From Pythium myriotylum (taxonomy: Eukaryota > Oomycota > Peronosporomycetes > Pythiales > Pythiaceae), in the NCBI GenBank assembly GCA_023091665.1, contig JALJCQ010000004.1, positions 186,001-250,000 of the forward strand: a stretch of 64,000 nt of DNA, read 5' to 3'. This document shows, piece by piece, positions 63,063 to 64,000 of this stretch (position 1 is its first letter; every line of letters starts with the position of its first letter). Under the pieces are notes generated by a model, which worked only from the letters and a program-made list of their open reading frames with translations, did no database searches and was not told where the DNA came from. Made by a program: the position numbers and the translations under genes.

Positions 63063-63899
63063 TTAGCACTTCTCACACTGCGCCTCCGGACAGAAACCCA
63101 TCGCGCAGTTTGCCGTGCACCACGCATCCAGGTTCTTGTCGCCCTTGCCTCGGTAGCACGACCCACCCGACGCTGACGGCTTCGTCTGACCACCAGACGG
63201 CGAGTAACCGTCGTCCATCGGCTTCACAGTCCCTGGTGTCTGCTCCATCGGCTTTGGCACAGGAGCAGGATACGGAGAAGCAGACGCAGGCGCAGAGCTT
63301 GGCATCGTCATGTTGGCCGGAGCACCACTCGGCGCCTTCGTCGTTGGCGTGGCAGGCTTGGAGTTGTCACCACCGCTGGCCCCACCACTGCTCGCCGCAC
63401 CGCCACCGCCACCGCTGCCCACACGAGCACAGTTGTCGAAAAACTCCCACGGAGACGTGTGCGTCGCCATCCACACCCAACGAAGCAGACACGACCCACT
63501 CTTGCAGCTCGAAAAATCCACCTTGATCTTCTTGTCCGGAAACTCCTTCCAGCACTCCTTCGCCGACACCACCTTCGTCTCGTCCAGCCAGATCTCGCAC
63601 GGACCGATGTGCTGCGCGCTGATGTCGAAGACGACCACGCCGTCGGCCGGGATGGGCTGCGCAGCGGCGTTGGCGTCGGTCTTGCCGCACTTGGACCCGG
63701 CCTTCTCGGCGAGACCCTTGATCTCGTCGTTGCCCGTGTACGGTCCAGCCTGTCCGGGCGACGTGACGGACGGCGCGTTCCTGTTGGAGATGTCTTTGAA
63801 CGAGACCTTGGGCACGCTCATGGATCCATGGGCGTTGACGGAGGCAGGGATGGTAGCGAGGGCGATCGAGGCGGCGATGAGCGCGGCGGAGCGAACCAT
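63063..63899 (-). CDS. AA17-family lytic polysaccharide monooxygenase, right copy
   Basis: 278 residues, same signal peptide, H24, core, linker and Cys-rich tail as the left copy. Differences are concentrated between residues 32 and 51 (VSFKDISNRN, SVTSPGQAG against VVFADIYNKN, SALSPGTPG); elsewhere I see only M/V changes near residue 87 and in the linker, plus scattered silent ones. Upstream are the start-site element at 63940-63956 and only a short CT run. Confidence 0.88.
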   Translation of the reverse strand: MVRSAALIAASIALATIPASVNAHGSMSVPKVSFKDISNRNAPSVTSPGQAGPYTGNDEIKGLAEKAGSKCGKTDANAAAQPIPADGVVVFDISAQHIGPCEIWLDETKVVSAKECWKEFPDKKIKVDFSSCKSGSCLLRWVWMATHTSPWEFFDNCARVGSGGGGGAASSGGASGGDNSKPATPTTKAPSGAPANMTMPSSAPASASPYPAPVPKPMEQTPGTVKPMDDGYSPSGGQTKPSASGGSCYRGKGDKNLDAWCTANCAMGFCPEAQCEKC

Positions 63900-63939
63900 G
63901 GTGTGGGGAGATGCGGGGAGGCAGTTGAAGACTAGAAGG

Positions 63940-63956
63940 CAAGTTGCAGAATGAGA
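63940..63956 (-). promoter_or_regulatory. Inr+FPR-like element of AA17 gene, right copy
   Basis: Minus strand TCTCATTCTGCAACTTG, same position as in the left copy. Confidence 0.65.
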
Positions 63957-64000
63957 TGATTGGAGAGAGAGTTGTGCTTACACGTTCGGTTCGTTGGGTT

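Larger units (their letters stand above)
62877..64000 (-). repeat. Right arm of AA17 inverted duplication (cut by the window end)
   Basis: Reverse complement of the left arm; the similarity still runs at position 64000 (AACCCAACGAACCGAACGTGT on the minus strand against the left arm from about 59704), so the arm extends beyond the window. Confidence 0.88.

Overview
The window is nuclear DNA of an oomycete (stramenopile). The main reasons are a mitochondrial-type triosephosphate isomerase-GAPDH fusion gene, short introns (58-87 nt) in otherwise long open genes, AA17-type secreted copper oxygenases, an oomycete-style bZIP factor, and recurrent 'CTCAYTYY...CAAYTT' start-site elements (the oomycete Inr+FPR core promoter) 30-120 nt before many start codons. 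I cannot name the species.

Layout. 1-4.8 kb: 3' half of a Ty1/copia element whose LTR ends inside a carboxylesterase gene, leaving that gene truncated and frameshifted. 5.5-21.6 kb: ordinary gene-rich DNA: a WrbA-type quinone reductase, a two-exon gene of unknown function, a bZIP factor, a CAP-Gly/coiled-coil gene (three exons), a PX-domain protein with a long acidic KEEV tail, an inward-rectifier K+ channel (four exons), and a small glycine-rich secreted protein with an RNLR motif. 23.2-30.8 kb: a multi-pass membrane-protein pseudogene (minus strand) split by a 5.9-kb tyrosine-recombinase retrotransposon of the Ngaro/PAT type with A1-ORFs-B1-A2-B2 split direct repeats.

31.5-52.6 kb is the unusual part. 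It is a cluster of secreted proteins built from a ~60-residue two-cysteine module (core [YW]YPNxTIAxSWDPN ... DC) that I do not recognise, alone or fused to a DUF4874/DUF4832 glycosidase-like barrel. There are five two-module genes, a four-module+DUF gene, a three-module+DUF gene broken by a frameshift, a DUF-only gene, and a decayed DUF4832 remnant next to which a LINE inserted (20-bp target duplication). Four of the two-module genes lie in a near-perfect inverted duplication with ~3.6-kb arms and a 178-bp spacer (positions x and 70401-x correspond).

52.8-64 kb: the TPI-GAPDH fusion, a compact kinesin, an F-box/LRR-like protein, and a second inverted duplication in which two AA17 LPMO genes face each other across an S28 serine carboxypeptidase.

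Together the right two-thirds looks like a fast-evolving accessory region of secreted, probably polysaccharide-directed proteins, reshaped by inverted duplication and retrotransposition. The left third and the TPI-GAPDH/kinesin/LRR block look like core genome.
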